Source: Acanthacorydalis orientalis (Eukaryota; Arthropoda; Insecta; Megaloptera; Corydalidae). Taken from it: DNA of 64,000 bases. The DNA lies in assembly GCA_034766995.1 (NCBI GenBank), contig CM068317.1, positions 14,780,255-14,844,254 of the forward strand, written 5' to 3'. The notes under the pieces are model-generated. The model did no database searches, was not told where the DNA came from, and saw nothing but the letters and a program-made list of their open reading frames with translations. A program made the position numbers and the translations under genes. This document shows positions 23,077 through 36,465 of this stretch, piece by piece (the stretch's first letter is position 1; each line of letters begins with the position of its first letter).

Positions 23077-24276
23077 CAGTGCAAAGTTCGTATACGATTT
23101 GAAATTGAACGCTTTTATTAATCAATTATGTATTCACAATCGTTTTCTCCGATCATTTTCCAACGCTCAGATAGCTGCTGGATTCCTAGTTCGTAAAATC
23201 TGCGAGGTTTTCGGTAAAAAAAGGCGGTGAGGTGGTTTTTGACAGCCTCCACGGTGTCAATTTTTTTATCGTTTAAACTGTTCTTCAGCGACCGGAACAA
23301 ATAATAATACGAAGGTGCAATATCAGAAGACTACAGTGGATGCGATATGATTTCCCATTTCAACTGCTTTATTTTTTGCAGTCAGTTTTACGTTGTCGTG
23401 GTGGATGATGAATTCCTTGCGATTGGCCAAAATCGGACGCTTTTCTTTAATTGATGCGTTCAGTTTGGTTAGTTGTTGACAGTACTTCTCCTTAGTAATC
23501 GTTTCACCTTGTGGGATCAGCTCAAAATAAACAACACTTTTACAATCCACCACACACAAAGCAACACCTTCGTCGGATGCAAGCCAGGCTTTGGCGACTG
23601 GTTCTTCCCCTTCATTCGCTGGTTTCCACGTTCGTCTGCATCGGGCGTTGTTGTACGGGATCCATTTTTCATCATTAGTCACTAACCGATCCAAAAAAGG
23701 CTATCTGCTGATGCATTCAAGCAAAGAAACTGCTGAAGAGATGCGATCAAACTTTGTTTGTATCAGACCACGAGTGCGCGGCACCCACGTATCGACCTTC
23801 AACGTAAACCTCATCTCTCGAAAATGCCAAAATGCAGTCGATCTGTCAACGTCTAGTGTTTCGGCAACCTCTTCCGTCGAAATGTTTGAGTTATTGTCAA
23901 TTGAAGTGTCCAAAACGGGGTTGATCTTCGACGTAAAAATCGCCAAGTTCAAATTTATTAAACCATTTCTTCACAGTTGGAAGTGATGGTGCATAGTCCA
24001 AGTAAATCTCTTGAATATTTTTCGTTGTCGCGTCAATGGTGACTCTCTTCAGAAACTAGTACAACATAATATGACGAAAGTGTATCTTTTCGTTGTCCAT
24101 TTTCAAAAAAAAATTCTTATACAGAAATCGAATCAAAACAAATGTGTCTGGTGCTCAAATGACAGTTGTAAATGTCACCTTTCAAATGATATAGAATAAG
24201 AATTTATTTTAATCACGAACGCCGCCTTGTGACTTTCGTAACACCACCTATTGAATCGTATACGAACTTTTGGACT
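23077..24276 (-). mobile_element. Mariner-family element with both ends, antisense
   Basis: Left end CAGTGCAAAGTTCGTATACG; right end on the minus strand CAGTCCAAAAGTTCGTATAC. The 1.2-kb span is normal. Minus-strand transposase: IQEIYLDYAPSLPTVKKWF near 23930-23990; IDNNSNISTEEVAETLDVDR near 23860; the first catalytic block LVTNDEKWIPYNN at 23640-23685 (Asp intact); VYFELIPQGETITKEKYCQQ near 23490; IHHDN near 23400 with the second Asp intact; and SSDIAPSYYYLFRSL near 23300-23340, where family members have PSDYHLF, so the third catalytic Asp reads Tyr. It ends with SERWKMIGENDCEYIID. One stop and several frameshifts also occur. Confidence 0.85.
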
Positions 24277-24560
24277 GAAATCGGATATATGTACACATTG
24301 CAGTTATGTTTCATTCTATTTATTCAAATTTATTTATTTTATTTTTAAAATTACTGTACACCTAGCTACCAACACTGATAAAATCAATGGACTGCAAAGG
24401 ATATAACGATTAGTGATTCAGTTTTCTCTTAATTGTAGTGATTATATAAACACTTTTAAGCAAATTTGTTTTAAAGATTTTATAAAAACTATGCAGTATA
24501 TTTTTGTTTCCGATTGAATGTTTTTATTCTACTACTAAAAATGATTTATATTTAGTAGTT

Positions 24561-24596
<36 letters not shown>

Positions 24597-25122
24597 CAAT
24601 TGAATAGCAAACAGAAAATAATATGCGAATAGAAAAAATTATGTAAGCTGATATTGTATAAGGTGGATTTTAAGAAATCGAAAACTTCTATCGTTCAAGA
24701 AATAATTTTTGACACTGAATACAACACTATAGTTCTGTTTATCTTCATTGTAAGGAAAAAAACACCCAGAGTCAATTAAACGTCAACAGTGGCGCTACCC
24801 ACACTAGCACGGAACCGTTTGAGTCTTGCGGCGTTTGTCTAGCCGAATATTATATTAAACCAACCGATCCGACTCACCCACTACGCATTAATCAATTAAG
24901 GCGATAAAAGGCTCGTTGTCACGCCATCAAATATTTACATTCGTCTATTCTTCGTCACAGGAGAAAATAAAGGACACGTACACAAACACCTTATGTTTAT
25001 ATCTCATTACGTGTTTTATTTTCATCATTTTCTATAATCATATTCATAGTTCGATTCGTTCATATTATAATAATAAAATTTTGAGATGTACAAATTTAAT
25101 AAAATTAAGTATGAACAATAAT

Positions 25123-25124
<2 letters not shown>
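24277..25124. other. Intergenic stretch with short (TA)n and a less AT-rich patch
   Basis: (TA)n at 24564-24594. The patch at about 24770-24990 is richer in GC and has no recognisable ORF or terminus. Confidence 0.4.
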
Positions 25125-25125
<1 letters not shown>

Positions 25126-25210
<85 letters not shown>

Positions 25211-25263
25211 ATATATATACGAGTATGTATGTATGTATATATATATATATATATGTATGTATA

Positions 25264-25299
<36 letters not shown>

Positions 25300-25318
25300 C
25301 ATATATATACACATATAT

Positions 25319-25356
<38 letters not shown>
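25126..25356. repeat. Large (TA)n array at the 3' end of the LINE
   Basis: About 230 bp of (TA)n with GTATG and TACATA interruptions. It joins the LINE directly after a short GATGATGA-type tail (plus strand CTCATCATCATC). Confidence 0.95.
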
Positions 25357-25357
<1 letters not shown>

Positions 25358-28300
25358 CATCATCATCTTCAGCCCCTGTCAATCCACTGCTGGATAAAGG
25401 CCTCTTCCATGATTTTCCATTTTGTTCGATTCAGTGCCTCTCTTTTCCACAGTTTTCCAATAAAGTTTTTAATATCCTTATCCCATCTGTTCATTGGTCT
25501 CTTTCTCGGTCTTTTCATATTCCTTGGTTCCCAGTCAATAATTTCTCTTGTCCATCGGTTGTCTTCTCTTCTTGCGACATGTCCCGCCCATTTCCATTTC
25601 AGACTCTTTACTCTTCTTATTATATCTGTGACTCCTGTTTGTTTTCGTATCCATTCTATTCTCTTTCTATCTCTTCTTGTTATTCCCAACATGCATCGTT
25701 CCATACTTCGTTGTGTTGTTTGGAGTCTTTGAACTATTTTGGCGTTAAGCACCCATGTTTCGCTGCCGTAGGTAAGGACCGGTAGTATACACTGATCGAA
25801 TACTTTTTTCTTTAAACAGAGTGGGATTGTTGATTTAAATATTGAGGCGTTTCGTCCGAAAGAGCTCCATCCCATTTTTATTCTCCTATTTACTTCTTCC
25901 GTGAATGATCCATCTCTGTTGATAAGCTGGCCTAGATAAACATATTTCGTGACTTCTTCTATTTCCGTTCCTTTTATTTCAATTTTCTTCGGACATACAA
26001 ACGCATTGAACAGTACTTTTGTCTTTGTATGATTCATGTTGAGGCCGATTTTTTGACTGGCATCGTTTAGTTCTTCTATTCTCTTTTGCAACTCTTCCGG
26101 AGTATTTGCGAAAATAACTATATCATCGGCAAACCGGAGATGGCTTAATCTTTCGCCCTTTATCTCGATTCCTTTGTCCTCCCAGTCGAGCGATTTGAAT
26201 ACTTCTTCTAAGGCCGCAGTAAACAATTTCGGAGAAATTGCATCTCCCTGTCTTACACCTTTCTCGATTTTTATCTTTCTTGTTTCTTCATGTAGCTTCA
26301 CCGACATCGTTGCTTTTTTATAGATGTTATCTAGCAGCTCGATATATGTGCCCTCTATGCCCTGGTTCTTCAGTGCAGATATTACCGACAAGGTGGTGAT
26401 GGAGTCAAAAGCCTTCTCGTAGTCTATAAATCCAAGACACACTGGCATTTGGTATTCATTTGATCGGCTTACTACTTCTCTCACTACTTGAATATGATCC
26501 ATTGTACTAAATCCGGTTCTAAATCCTGCTTGTTCCCTTGGTTGGGCGAAATCTAGTTGCACTTGTAAACGTTTCGAAATTATTTTTGTAAAGATCTTAT
26601 ATATCGTAGGTAGTAAACTAATCGGCCGATAATTCTTCAAATCTTCTTTATCTCCTTTCTTGTGTAGAAGAATTACGGTGGCTTCGTTCCATTTATCTGG
26701 GATAGTTCTTTTTTGTATACAAGCAGTGAATATATCAGCGAGAACTTTTTCTGTTTTTTCTCCTACTAACTTGAAAATTTCTGCTATTAACCCATCATTT
26801 CCGGCTGCTCTTCCATTTTTCATATTCTTTATTGCATATGTAACCTCTTCCGGTAGCACGGGTGGGACACCTTGGTTTGTATGTTTTCTATTCTCGTTTT
26901 CTTTGTTACATGTATTTTTGTATAGGTCTGTGTAGAATTCTTCTACTCTTTTAATGATTTCCTTTTTGTTGAAAATTCTGCTCCCATCATCTAATTTCAA
27001 GGCAGTTATATGTTCTTTGCCAATCGTTAAGCTCTGTTTCATTTTTCGGTAGCTTTTATTTTCTTCAATAGTCTTCTTAATTAGTTCATTGTTGTACTTT
27101 CGAACGTCTTCTCTAATACACTTCCTCACTGTTTTGCCAAGTTCGATGTATTCGATTCGGTCTTTCACATTATCTGTTAGTTTTATTTCTCTTCTCTTCT
27201 TCATTAGACATTTAGTTTTTTCTGATATTTTCTTATTTGATTTTATTTTAAGGATTCCTCCTATTTCTTGCGCGGATTCTTTGATAATTTCAACCACTTT
27301 TTCTTCTACATTCGCATCTGCATTCTCCAATATGTCAAAACGGTTTTTTAATTCTATTTCAAATTCTACTTTTCTCTCTTCTAGAGTTTGAATATTAATT
27401 GTCTTCCTCGGAGTCTTGAAAAGTTTTTTTCTTTCCAGTCTTGAATTTATGCGTATTTTGCTTCTTACCATCCGATGATCGCTCCCGGCATTAAATCTAT
27501 TTAATACGGAACAATCTTCCACAATTGATTTTTTATTTACCAGGATGTAGTCTATTTCGTTTTTGATGTTATTGGGACCTTTCCATGTCCATTTCCTTTT
27601 GATATTTTTCTTGAAAAAGGAGTTCATTACATATAAACTTGTGCTCTCTGCAAAATCAATTAGTCGATTTCCTCTTTCATTCCTTGTTCCAAAGCCAAAT
27701 TTTCCAACTACATTATCGTTTTCTTGCCTTTCTCCGATCTTTGCGTTAAAGTCTCCCATTATAATTTTGTAGTGACAGTTTCCCTTGTCATTAAGTTTTC
27801 CTATTTCTTGGTAAAAATCTTCAACTTCTTCGTCCTTATGAGCTGTTGTAGGCGCGTAGACTTGCATGATTTGGATTTGATACCTCTTCGATATTTGAAT
27901 TACCAATCTCGCCGCACGTTCTGATGTGCTTTCTATTTCCACAATGTTATCCTTTAGTTTCTTATTTACGATAAATCCGATTCCTCCTATATTTCCTTTT
28001 TCTGATCCACGATAGTAAAGAAGATCTCCGTTTTTCATTTCAAGCGTTTTTTCTCCTTTTCTTCGTACTTCACTAAGTCCTATAATGTCCCACTTAATTT
28101 TGGTCAGTTCTTCTTGGAGTTCTTCCAGTCTTTCTTCGTTCGATAGTGATCTGCAATTGTAGGTAGAGATATTAAGCGTAGATGACCTGTGGAAAGAATA
28201 GAGAGAAGGGCAGTCGGTGTTTAGACTCCGGGGATTCTTAGCACCCTCTGCCATCTTGCCTTGGTCCCTGCTACTGCCACAGCAGGGGACAAGTAGGCCT

Positions 28301-28538
28301 CCGGAGAATGAGGGCCGTTTTGTATTTGTACTCATCATGTAAGGTTTGGGATCATGACTCGCCACGCTGATCCCACTTGCGTATTGGCGAGTACCTCTTC
28401 ATTTTGGCCGGGAATAATTTTCAAGTTTTCTCTGTATGGTTAAACCTACCAATATTCAAAGAATATCACAGTACATCTCCTTGAAATCCCGTTCGCACCT
28501 TCCCGCCACTTTGAGGCAATGAAGTAGGAATTTGGGGA

Positions 28539-28541
<3 letters not shown>
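25357..28541 (-). mobile_element. RTE-type LINE retrotransposon, antisense, apparently full-length ORF
   Basis: The element on the minus strand has a 5' leader of about 200 bp (28339-28541), a single ORF, and a 3' UTR of only about 12 bp ending in a TGATGATGA-like tail. That compact 3' end and a microsatellite tail instead of poly(A) are known for RTE-clade elements. The (TA)n arrays directly adjoin both borders, so no target-site duplication can be read. Confidence 0.85.
25369..28338 (-). CDS. RTE-type endonuclease/reverse transcriptase, 989 residues
   Basis: The first ATG is at 28338 on the minus strand ([14 protein letters not shown]); the frame is open nine codons further upstream. Positions counted from this ATG: apurinic-type endonuclease starts near 56 ([10 protein letters not shown]), with LSEVRR near 85-92, GDFNAKIG near 195-202 and SDHRMV near 286-291, i.e. 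the Asn, Glu, Asp and His catalytic positions are kept. The reverse transcriptase spans about 500-780: [37 protein letters not shown] near 637-646, and FADDIVIFA near 736-744. The C-terminal domain contains [23 protein letters not shown] and [12 protein letters not shown]. No stop or frameshift interrupts it. The product nicks DNA and copies its RNA at the target (target-primed reverse transcription). It is the only potentially functional transposon gene in the window. Confidence 0.9.
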   Translation of the reverse strand: MMSTNTKRPSFSGGLLVPCCGSSRDQGKMAEGAKNPRSLNTDCPSLYSFHRSSTLNISTYNCRSLSNEERLEELQEELTKIKWDIIGLSEVRRKGEKTLEMKNGDLLYYRGSEKGNIGGIGFIVNKKLKDNIVEIESTSERAARLVIQISKRYQIQIMQVYAPTTAHKDEEVEDFYQEIGKLNDKGNCHYKIIMGDFNAKIGERQENDNVVGKFGFGTRNERGNRLIDFAESTSLYVMNSFFKKNIKRKWTWKGPNNIKNEIDYILVNKKSIVEDCSVLNRFNAGSDHRMVRSKIRINSRLERKKLFKTPRKTINIQTLEERKVEFEIELKNRFDILENADANVEEKVVEIIKESAQEIGGILKIKSNKKISEKTKCLMKKRREIKLTDNVKDRIEYIELGKTVRKCIREDVRKYNNELIKKTIEENKSYRKMKQSLTIGKEHITALKLDDGSRIFNKKEIIKRVEEFYTDLYKNTCNKENENRKHTNQGVPPVLPEEVTYAIKNMKNGRAAGNDGLIAEIFKLVGEKTEKVLADIFTACIQKRTIPDKWNEATVILLHKKGDKEDLKNYRPISLLPTIYKIFTKIISKRLQVQLDFAQPREQAGFRTGFSTMDHIQVVREVVSRSNEYQMPVCLGFIDYEKAFDSITTLSVISALKNQGIEGTYIELLDNIYKKATMSVKLHEETRKIKIEKGVRQGDAISPKLFTAALEEVFKSLDWEDKGIEIKGERLSHLRFADDIVIFANTPEELQKRIEELNDASQKIGLNMNHTKTKVLFNAFVCPKKIEIKGTEIEEVTKYVYLGQLINRDGSFTEEVNRRIKMGWSSFGRNASIFKSTIPLCLKKKVFDQCILPVLTYGSETWVLNAKIVQRLQTTQRSMERCMLGITRRDRKRIEWIRKQTGVTDIIRRVKSLKWKWAGHVARREDNRWTREIIDWEPRNMKRPRKRPMNRWDKDIKNFIGKLWKREALNRTKWKIMEEAFIQQWIDRG

Positions 28542-29442
<901 letters not shown>

Positions 29443-29548
29443 AATTCATTTTATCACCATATCATTCATTAAATTCATATCATTCATTTCATTTTCACGA
29501 AAACACAACGTGATACATTATGTTTTCCAAATGTGTATAGAAAATTCG

Positions 29549-29600
29549 GGTGCTAATGACCTTAGATGTTGATGCACCCTTGAATTCCAAAGGCGCGTAA
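29549..29600 (+). repeat. Short dispersed repeat, copy 2
   Basis: TTCGGGTGCTAATGACCT, GATGTTGATGCACCC and GAATTCC; homologous to 22766-22815. Confidence 0.6.
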
Positions 29601-30480
29601 ATTCCGTCGCTTCCAAATTAATAAACAAATATATAGATAAAACAGAAAGTTTACCAAATAAATGGCTTCACGTGTAATTTAAATTAATAACTGATAAGAA
29701 TCCGATAATAAATTGGAAGAAATTAGAAATATCTTTAAATTTTTTAAAAAATAACTAAAATAGAACTAAACTTAACTCACTTTTCGTGAAAAACATTTAT
29801 AAAAAGTAAAATAGTTGTAGTACAAAAATAGAAAAAAATTATGGAAAGATGTTAGCGTTATACAAAAGATTTAGTAAGTGATATTGAAAAAAGATAATTT
29901 AAAGAACATTTATTTCCGAGTGGCTTCATCTTAATTTATTTTGTTCTGTAATAATTACCAAGAAATTTGTGATAATTAATTTAACAATGAGCAGCGAAAT
30001 CTTTAATCTTTATAACTGTAACCCAGACTGATTACTATTAGATACACTGAAGGTTGAATACAGGGTTTGGTCGGTCGAGTAGGGGTATTTTTGCACTACT
30101 TTAATATGTTTTTTTTTCTTACAAAATAAATATTGTTATCTATTGAGCAAATAATAATTTTATCTTGTTTTTTTTCTTCTTTTTTTGTGTGTATTCAGAG
30201 ATAATAAAATACTATTTTGTTGTGAATAAAAGTGCATACCAGCAAAAAATCTTTTACAATAAATATGAAATATTGTTCTGAAGGATGATGACTGGGTGAC
30301 CTTATCCTATACTTTATTTAATACTTTTAGTAAATAATATTTGAATGAAAAAGTGTGTGTCATGAAATTCGCTTGAAATCTCAAAAAAATGGTGTCTATG
30401 ATCTTTTTTGTGGATTGGGACACCTTGGCTTTCTTGTGGGTGGTTCACGTGCTCGTCGCCATTCCATAGATTTTATTTTT
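29601..30480. other. AT-rich stretch, nothing recognised
   Basis: No ORF, element end or structured repeat identified. Confidence 0.4.
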
Positions 30481-30516
30481 TGACAGAGGATCATGTTAAA
30501 AGCGTGCGTTGGCTAC

Positions 30517-30900
30517 TCAACGCTGAACTGCCGAAAGAAATTTAGGTACCCACTTTGTACTGAATGTATTCATACCTAAATAGTCATGGCGAATTCGAAG
30601 AACGGTTGTTTGTGAAAGATTGGACATTGCTGATAAATTTTTCACTTTTAATCGCCGGTCACTTGGCATCAGGTCTTCTATAAGTATAATAGAATCGGGC
30701 TTCATCACTTTTTCAGGGAGACCGGGACGTGATTCATCTTCCAATGACTCTTCTCACATCCGAAATACTTTACCTCATCCTTTTACCGTGGAGTATGAAG
30801 GGGAATCTTCCCAGTATACCCCATTTAATCGTTGTTTTATTTGGTGCGATGTGATCGTTTCTTTTGACAGAAACTTTACCGCATGATACTCAATTTTGGT
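30517..30900 (-). pseudogene. Mariner N-terminal half, antisense, truncated
   Basis: The minus strand carries KETITSHQIKQRLNGVYW and SPSYSTVKG near 30790-30880. A longer intact frame (30517-30744) then reads MEDESRPGLPEKVMKPDS, DRRLKVKNLSAMSNLS and GMNTFSTKWVPKFL. This is the paired DNA-binding domain of a mariner transposase. Similarity ends near 30517 before the catalytic domain. Confidence 0.75.
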
Positions 30901-31122
30901 TACTTGTGACTTTTTTAAGAACATGATTGACTGTTAGCACTATCACTGTACGGCTGATCAAGTTACAATCTTTTACTAAACGTTACTGAGACATGAATTT
31001 AGCACACTGCGCAGATTCGCCATGCGTGCGCATGCGCCAACATGTTGGACTAAGAATATTTGTCGTTACCCTCGTACTTTATTAAATTATGTTATATTAT
31101 TACTTATATTATATTATTTAAT

Positions 31123-31174
31123 AGCGTATTAAACGTTCAACTAAATACATATTTAGTTGAACGTTTAATACGCT
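31123..31174. repeat. Perfect 52-bp palindrome (25-bp arms)
   Basis: Left arm 31123-31147 and right arm 31150-31174 are exact reverse complements separated by CA. The left arm starts AGCGTATTAAACGTTCAACT. No surrounding element was identified. Confidence 0.95.
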
Positions 31175-31589
31175 TCTGGAATTCGTTTTGGAAGAACGTT
31201 TTTAATCTCTTGTGTAGTTACTCTTACTCCGTATTAATGACCCCATTAGAAAGAAATTTTTGTCCTCGCAACTCTCTCTTCATTTATGTTATCGAAACTT
31301 CGATAACATTTTGACTCGATTTGACTATAACTAGACGTAAAAACAGTATAAAGAATTGAATATCGAAGAAAAACAATAACATGGTTGCAAGTGTCTGCAG
31401 GAATACAAGTATCGAAATTTACTACATTACAACGAGATTATAATAATGTCAACTTGATGGCAGGAATGTGCATTGGATAACAGCAACCCCTTCTTTATAA
31501 ACAATATTATAGATTAAATTCCCTTTAAGATTTTCGATTTGACTCCTGGAGGACAGTATCACTTCATTTGGGAACCGCTAGAGTGTATA

Positions 31590-32354
31590 CAAGGATTCCA
31601 AAAAAATGTATACACATTTTAACAGTCCATAACACTCTTAATATTCTTTTTTTGTAGAAAAAAGTTATTTAAAATAATTGCTAATCTTAGACTAAACTTA
31701 GAAAAAAGGAAGTTGTCATGAAGTGCTACTGGAAGTGTGATCACGTAATTAAAGAGTAAAGACAATTTAGAAAGCATCATTTAAATTAAACGATTCAATT
31801 AATCACCACAATTGCAGTTACTGGTCATCTGAGAATCGGAATGTCATGGATGAACATCATTTTAATTTACCAAGAGTGGCGTGTGGATTGTCATTAAGGG
31901 GTTTAATTGGACCATTCTTTTTTGATGGCACTCTGACTGGTCCCGTTTACTTGAACCTGCTGCAGGAATTTTTCATACCACGCATTCATAAGGTGTTCAG
32001 GAATGAGGAAGACTTTTATTTCCAACAAGATGGTGCACCTCCCCACTACCATCGTGATTTGAGAGCCTGTCTTAATGAAAATTTGGAAAAAAGATTGGTT
32101 AGACATAAATGTAGCAATGAATAGACAGCAGCAATTGAAAGAAACTGTATCCAAATACCAAACCATTCATTCTGTTTGCGATTGCATTGCTTCATGTTAT
32201 CAGCAGTACATGGACCAGAACGGTAATCAATTTGAGCACTTGTGATAACTAAAATAATCTATGAGTCTTCTTTAATTTGAAGTTTTAAACTTAGCTATAC
32301 TTTAATACATACTAAATTTGTAATCGTTCAGTGTGTATACATTTCTTAGGACGC

Positions 32355-32358
<4 letters not shown>
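31590..32358 (+). mobile_element. Tc1/mariner-superfamily element with TGTATACA ends, internally deleted
   Basis: The left end (CAAGGATTCC, then AAAAAATGTATACAC) and the right end on the minus strand (CAGAGCGTCCTAAG, then AAATGTATACACAC) are inverted repeats flanked by TA. The plus-strand frame at 31846-32124 holds [20 protein letters not shown] and [12 protein letters not shown], which includes the second catalytic Asp. The C-terminus CIASCYQQYMDQNGNQFEHL lies near 32180-32245 in another frame. The N-terminal DNA-binding domain and the end of the catalytic core are deleted. (TA)n follows on the right. Confidence 0.75.
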
Positions 32359-32390
<32 letters not shown>

Positions 32391-32404
32391 CAATGTATAT
32401 ATAT
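32359..32404. repeat. (TA)n microsatellite
   Basis: Abuts the right end of the preceding element. Confidence 0.9.
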
Positions 32405-32853
32405 TAATTTCAACCTGTACTAATTTCAATTTCCAGAAATTTTAATTTACACATCTATGGCATTATTCTCATTATAATTTCAACCGTATAAAAATATTCA
32501 GTCAATAATTTCAATTTCCTAGAATAGATTCATTAAAATGTAAGTATACATATATGTCTATATAATTCGGCTGTGTGTGCATCAATTTTAATGAAGATAT
32601 TTTTATATAAAACGGGTAAACTCGTTTCGTTCGGACACGTGGAGGATTATATGAAATCTGATAAAGTTTATGTATTTTTTTGTAGGTATAGCATAGGAAT
32701 GTACATACATAGTTCAAATTGTACAACTTGTTGCTTAAAACTGCTGGTTTGCGCTGGAATTTACCTTTGTAAAATTTAACTTCACTGAAATTTCATTTAC
32801 CACGTTTTTTATTATTTTAACTTTTCGAGAATGTTCTATGCACACACGAAAAT

Positions 32854-32923
<70 letters not shown>

Positions 32924-33790
32924 AGAATAAAATAAAAGTTGAGTGTATTTGATCGTTATGATTTGACTGATTATCAGTCAATTATATATATTCTGATCTT
33001 GTATAATAGTTGTAAGTCTACTTCTGTTAGAATTATCAAACATTTTACATTTGATATACATCCTGCCCGCAACACAATAACGGAAGGAAGATTAAATAAT
33101 ACTTTTGATATACAAGTATTTTCTCTTTGTTTCTAATTATATATCATGGTTGATCGAAGAAATGAGAATAGACTGTAAACTCCACTATTAAATTTCTACA
33201 GAAGATTAAATAGCAATGGAATTTTTAGTTTTAAGATGTTCGGGCATTAAGTTTACTTCACTCTAAACCTGCAAGTAGTTAGAATGAAAATGTTGTGTCC
33301 TTATGGATTGTTAAAATCTACAAAAAGTCGTATAAAGTTTAAATTAAAATTGAATTTCATGCACCGATAACGATCCAAAACATTAAACTAACTTCTGAAG
33401 TTCATAAAAATGTAAAATGTAATAAAAACAATCAAATTTACTATAGAGATTACAATTCGATTGAAATTTAAAATTATACTTATGTATTTATATTTGTGAT
33501 CTCTTTAATTTGTTGTTATATCCCATTAATGTCTGATCTAATTCGTCTCTTTGGATCATATGAGTTTTTTTTTTAAATTTCCACACGTATATCGTCTTCA
33601 GGAAAATAGTAAATAGTCTAAAACACGTCACATATATCGAAACTAGTATTTGAAGATTAAATTCAAGTGATCCAAAAGAACAAACAGAATAAGTAAAAAA
33701 TGTTTCGGCCACTTATAAAGACGAGACATGCGGATATAAAAATCAACAGCATTCATTAGGTCTAAAAATGAATTTTGTGCTCGTTTTTAT
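32405..33790. other. AT-rich stretch with one compound microsatellite
   Basis: (CA)n(TA)n(TG)n lies at 32856-32924. No other feature was recognised. Confidence 0.45.
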
Positions 33791-33794
33791 AGAA

Positions 33795-33965
33795 AATGAA
33801 TTTTTATTGAAAAATAGAATACATTTCAATCGTCAAAATATCCCTCGTTATTTTATATAACTTTGCTCCATCTATCGGGTAGCTGACGAATCCCATGTCG
33901 AAAAAAAATGGCGACTTTGGTCCGATGAAGTCTTAACGCATTTTCGGACCTCTTCTACTGTTTTA
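33795..33965 (-). pseudogene. Mariner C-terminal fragment, antisense
   Basis: The minus strand reads TVEEVRKCVKTSSDQSRHFF and, one frame over, FFRHGIRQLPDRWSKVI then NNEGYFDD. GIRxLPxRWxKxI...NxGxYF is the mariner C-terminal signature. Nothing upstream of it remains. Confidence 0.7.
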
Positions 33966-34740
33966 GAATTTTTTGCATGTTTTATATGTCACAATACCTT
34001 CCTCCAAAGCTGGAAAAATTATTGGGAACCATTGTTTTCAACTGGAATGTGAAAAGTATGCAAGCTTAAATTCTGTTTTTCATACTCCATTGTGTTTATT
34101 ATTGTTTTGTGAGGTTATGTCAACTGCTTGGTCGACATATATACGGTTTTTAAATATTAAGGTTAGCACTTCAAACTCATAAAACAATAAGAAAACATTT
34201 GAATTTAAAACAATATTTGAGTTATGATTAGTTCAATTTAAAGGTACAGACTTAATTTTTACACCTAATGATATCTAATTAGAGTTCTTAAGATAAAGAG
34301 GGGAATCGCTAATTGAAAAAAAACGCTGGAAAAATTGATTCAAAGTACGATAAAATGATTCCGTAATTGAACGGTAAGACTAATGTATTTTTTATGAGTT
34401 GCATTCCAAAAAGGTACAAATATATTCATTAAAAAAGTGCACTGAAGTTTTCCTTTTTAATTTTGCAGCGTGTTTGTTTGGCTTTGTGCGAGTAACTGTT
34501 TATAGCAATATCATACATAAATATCATTTTTCATGGTTTTGATTTTTCACTCTTTTACAAACCATATAATATTTTTTTCTGATTGAAAATTTGCAATTTT
34601 TTTTATAATAATTTTTGAATTAATTTTTTTCTTATTCTATTATGCTCATTTTTATGTCGATACGATCATCTCTAGAACGTTAGAATATAGACAAATTTGT
34701 AAAATTCATTTTATGTCGTGAAATTATTTACAGCACCAAA
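33966..34740. other. AT-rich stretch, nothing recognised
   Basis: No feature seen. Confidence 0.4.
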
Positions 34741-34742
34741 TA

Positions 34743-35308
34743 TTAGGTTGGTAGAAAAATAATTGCGGTTTATTACCTTCAAATCCATATACATTTTTTT
34801 ATTTTTTGATTTTTTTATCTGTTTAAAGTGGTCTAGAACTGTTGGATGACTAACGTCTAATTTTTGTGCCAGCTCTCTAATTGTGCTTGGTTCTGATTCA
34901 ACTAACGCCTTCAGTTGGTCGTTATGAACTGAAAAAGGACGCTTGCGAACTTCTTCACCTTCAAGGTTCTCGTCCCCAGTACTAGATTTTTGGAACCACC
35001 GTTGTACTGCACGTTCCTTAACAGGACCCACACCAAAATCATCGTTTAGTTTATGATCAGTTTCTGTTATTTTACCACCCGTTTTGAACTCATACAAAAA
35101 AAATGTTTTTATTTGTTTTTTTTTCCATCTTTAATTCGATACCCCAATTTGAAGCAAATCTGGTAATAAAATCAAAATCGATGTTACCAAAATACAGACC
35201 GAAAAATGTACTTTAAAATCAGCATCATGAAGTGACACTTAAAGGTTACACAAAATTAAGATTAAAATTCAGAAAATAAAAACCACAATTATTTTCCTAT
35301 CAACCTTA
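34743..35308 (-). mobile_element. Cecropia-type mariner, internally deleted (copy 2)
   Basis: Ends TTAGGTTGGTAGAAAAATAA (left) and, on the minus strand, TAAGGTTGATAGGAAAATAA (right). The minus strand retains an intact N-terminal frame of 119-128 residues: FKTGGKITETDHKLNDDFGV, VKERAVQRWFQKSSTGDENL, SVHNDQLKALVESEPS and IRELAQKLDVSHPTVLDHF. Beyond LKQ the element jumps in a T-rich run to its 3' terminal sequence. A very similar junction is present at 45037-45584. Confidence 0.9.
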
Positions 35309-35691
35309 TGTATATTGATATATAAATATTTACACTAGTTATATTGCGACTTATGAACTGTTTGATCTTTCGCAAATAATTCAACAGAATTAAATGTTTA
35401 TTTATTAAAATAAATTACTAAAATCAATTAATTTGAGTTAAATTGAAAATTCTAAACTAATGAGTTCTTCTCATAATATGCGAGAATATCAGTATATATT
35501 TTTCTTTTTTTTATTTATAAAAATCAATTAGAGTTTTCAATGCAAATGTTCAATTACTTTAATTTTTTAACGTAAATCACATTTTCTTTGTTATATTTTG
35601 TAGCAGCACGATAACGATACAAAAAAAAAATAGTGGTCATATCATATAATTTTTTTCTGTGCTGTAGAGCGTTTCATTCGACGAAATACTG

Positions 35692-35692
<1 letters not shown>
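35309..35692. other. AT-rich stretch, nothing recognised
   Basis: No feature seen. Confidence 0.4.

Positions 35693-35742
<50 letters not shown>
35693..35742. repeat. (TA)n microsatellite
   Basis: About 24 TA units. Confidence 0.95.
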
Positions 35743-35745
<3 letters not shown>

Positions 35746-35897
35746 GTTTGATGGAGAAAACTAGAAAAAAAAGAAAGAACAATCTAATGAAAAAGTATAT
35801 TGCGCAAGGAGTTTGTTGATAACATGTATCTAAGTATCCAAGTTAGAAGACGAGTAGGAGATCGACCAGCCCATGTACTTACAATATATTTCTTTTA

Positions 35898-36026
35898 TAT
35901 ATATATATATACATACATACATTATACATATATACACATACATTCATACACATACATACATACATACATAAATACAGATACATACATAACACACATGCAT
36001 GCATACATACACATACATACATGCAC
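35898..36026. repeat. (TACA)n-type microsatellite
   Basis: (TA)n followed by irregular CATA/CACA tetranucleotides. Confidence 0.9.
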
Positions 36027-36465
36027 TTAAAAGTATTTGGCTAAAGGTAAGATACATATAAATGAACTGTAATAAAATACAAACAAAAACATCGATCTTT
36101 TTAACAGCTTATATTTATAGGCTATATTTATTGATTGTAGATACATAATACAGAGTATGCACATCGTAGTAAACTGTTAAAAATGTATCAAGGAACACTA
36201 TCGACACAAAAGTGTCTTGGGAAAATGGATTTCAGTCATTTATTACAAATAGTATAATAGTTTCAATATTTAGTTTGATTTTCAAAAATTAATACTTTTT
36301 TCACTCCGTAAATTATAAAAAGATTACCTGATCAAAATTGGTCAATAAATTAGTGTTGATCAATACACTAATACAATATGTTAATTAGCCTAGTTTCGAC
36401 AGACATTCAAAGTAAACAGCTATTTTTTTTAAACTATGGAAAAAACAGTATTGGTCAGTGATTAG
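36027..36465. other. AT-rich stretch, nothing recognised
   Basis: No element end could be identified upstream of the mariner pair. Confidence 0.4.

Noticed and set aside
26660..27924. Plus-strand frames of 66-100 codons opposite the LINE
   Set aside because: Shadows of the LINE ORF, with Phe/Ser/Leu-rich composition expected from its complement.
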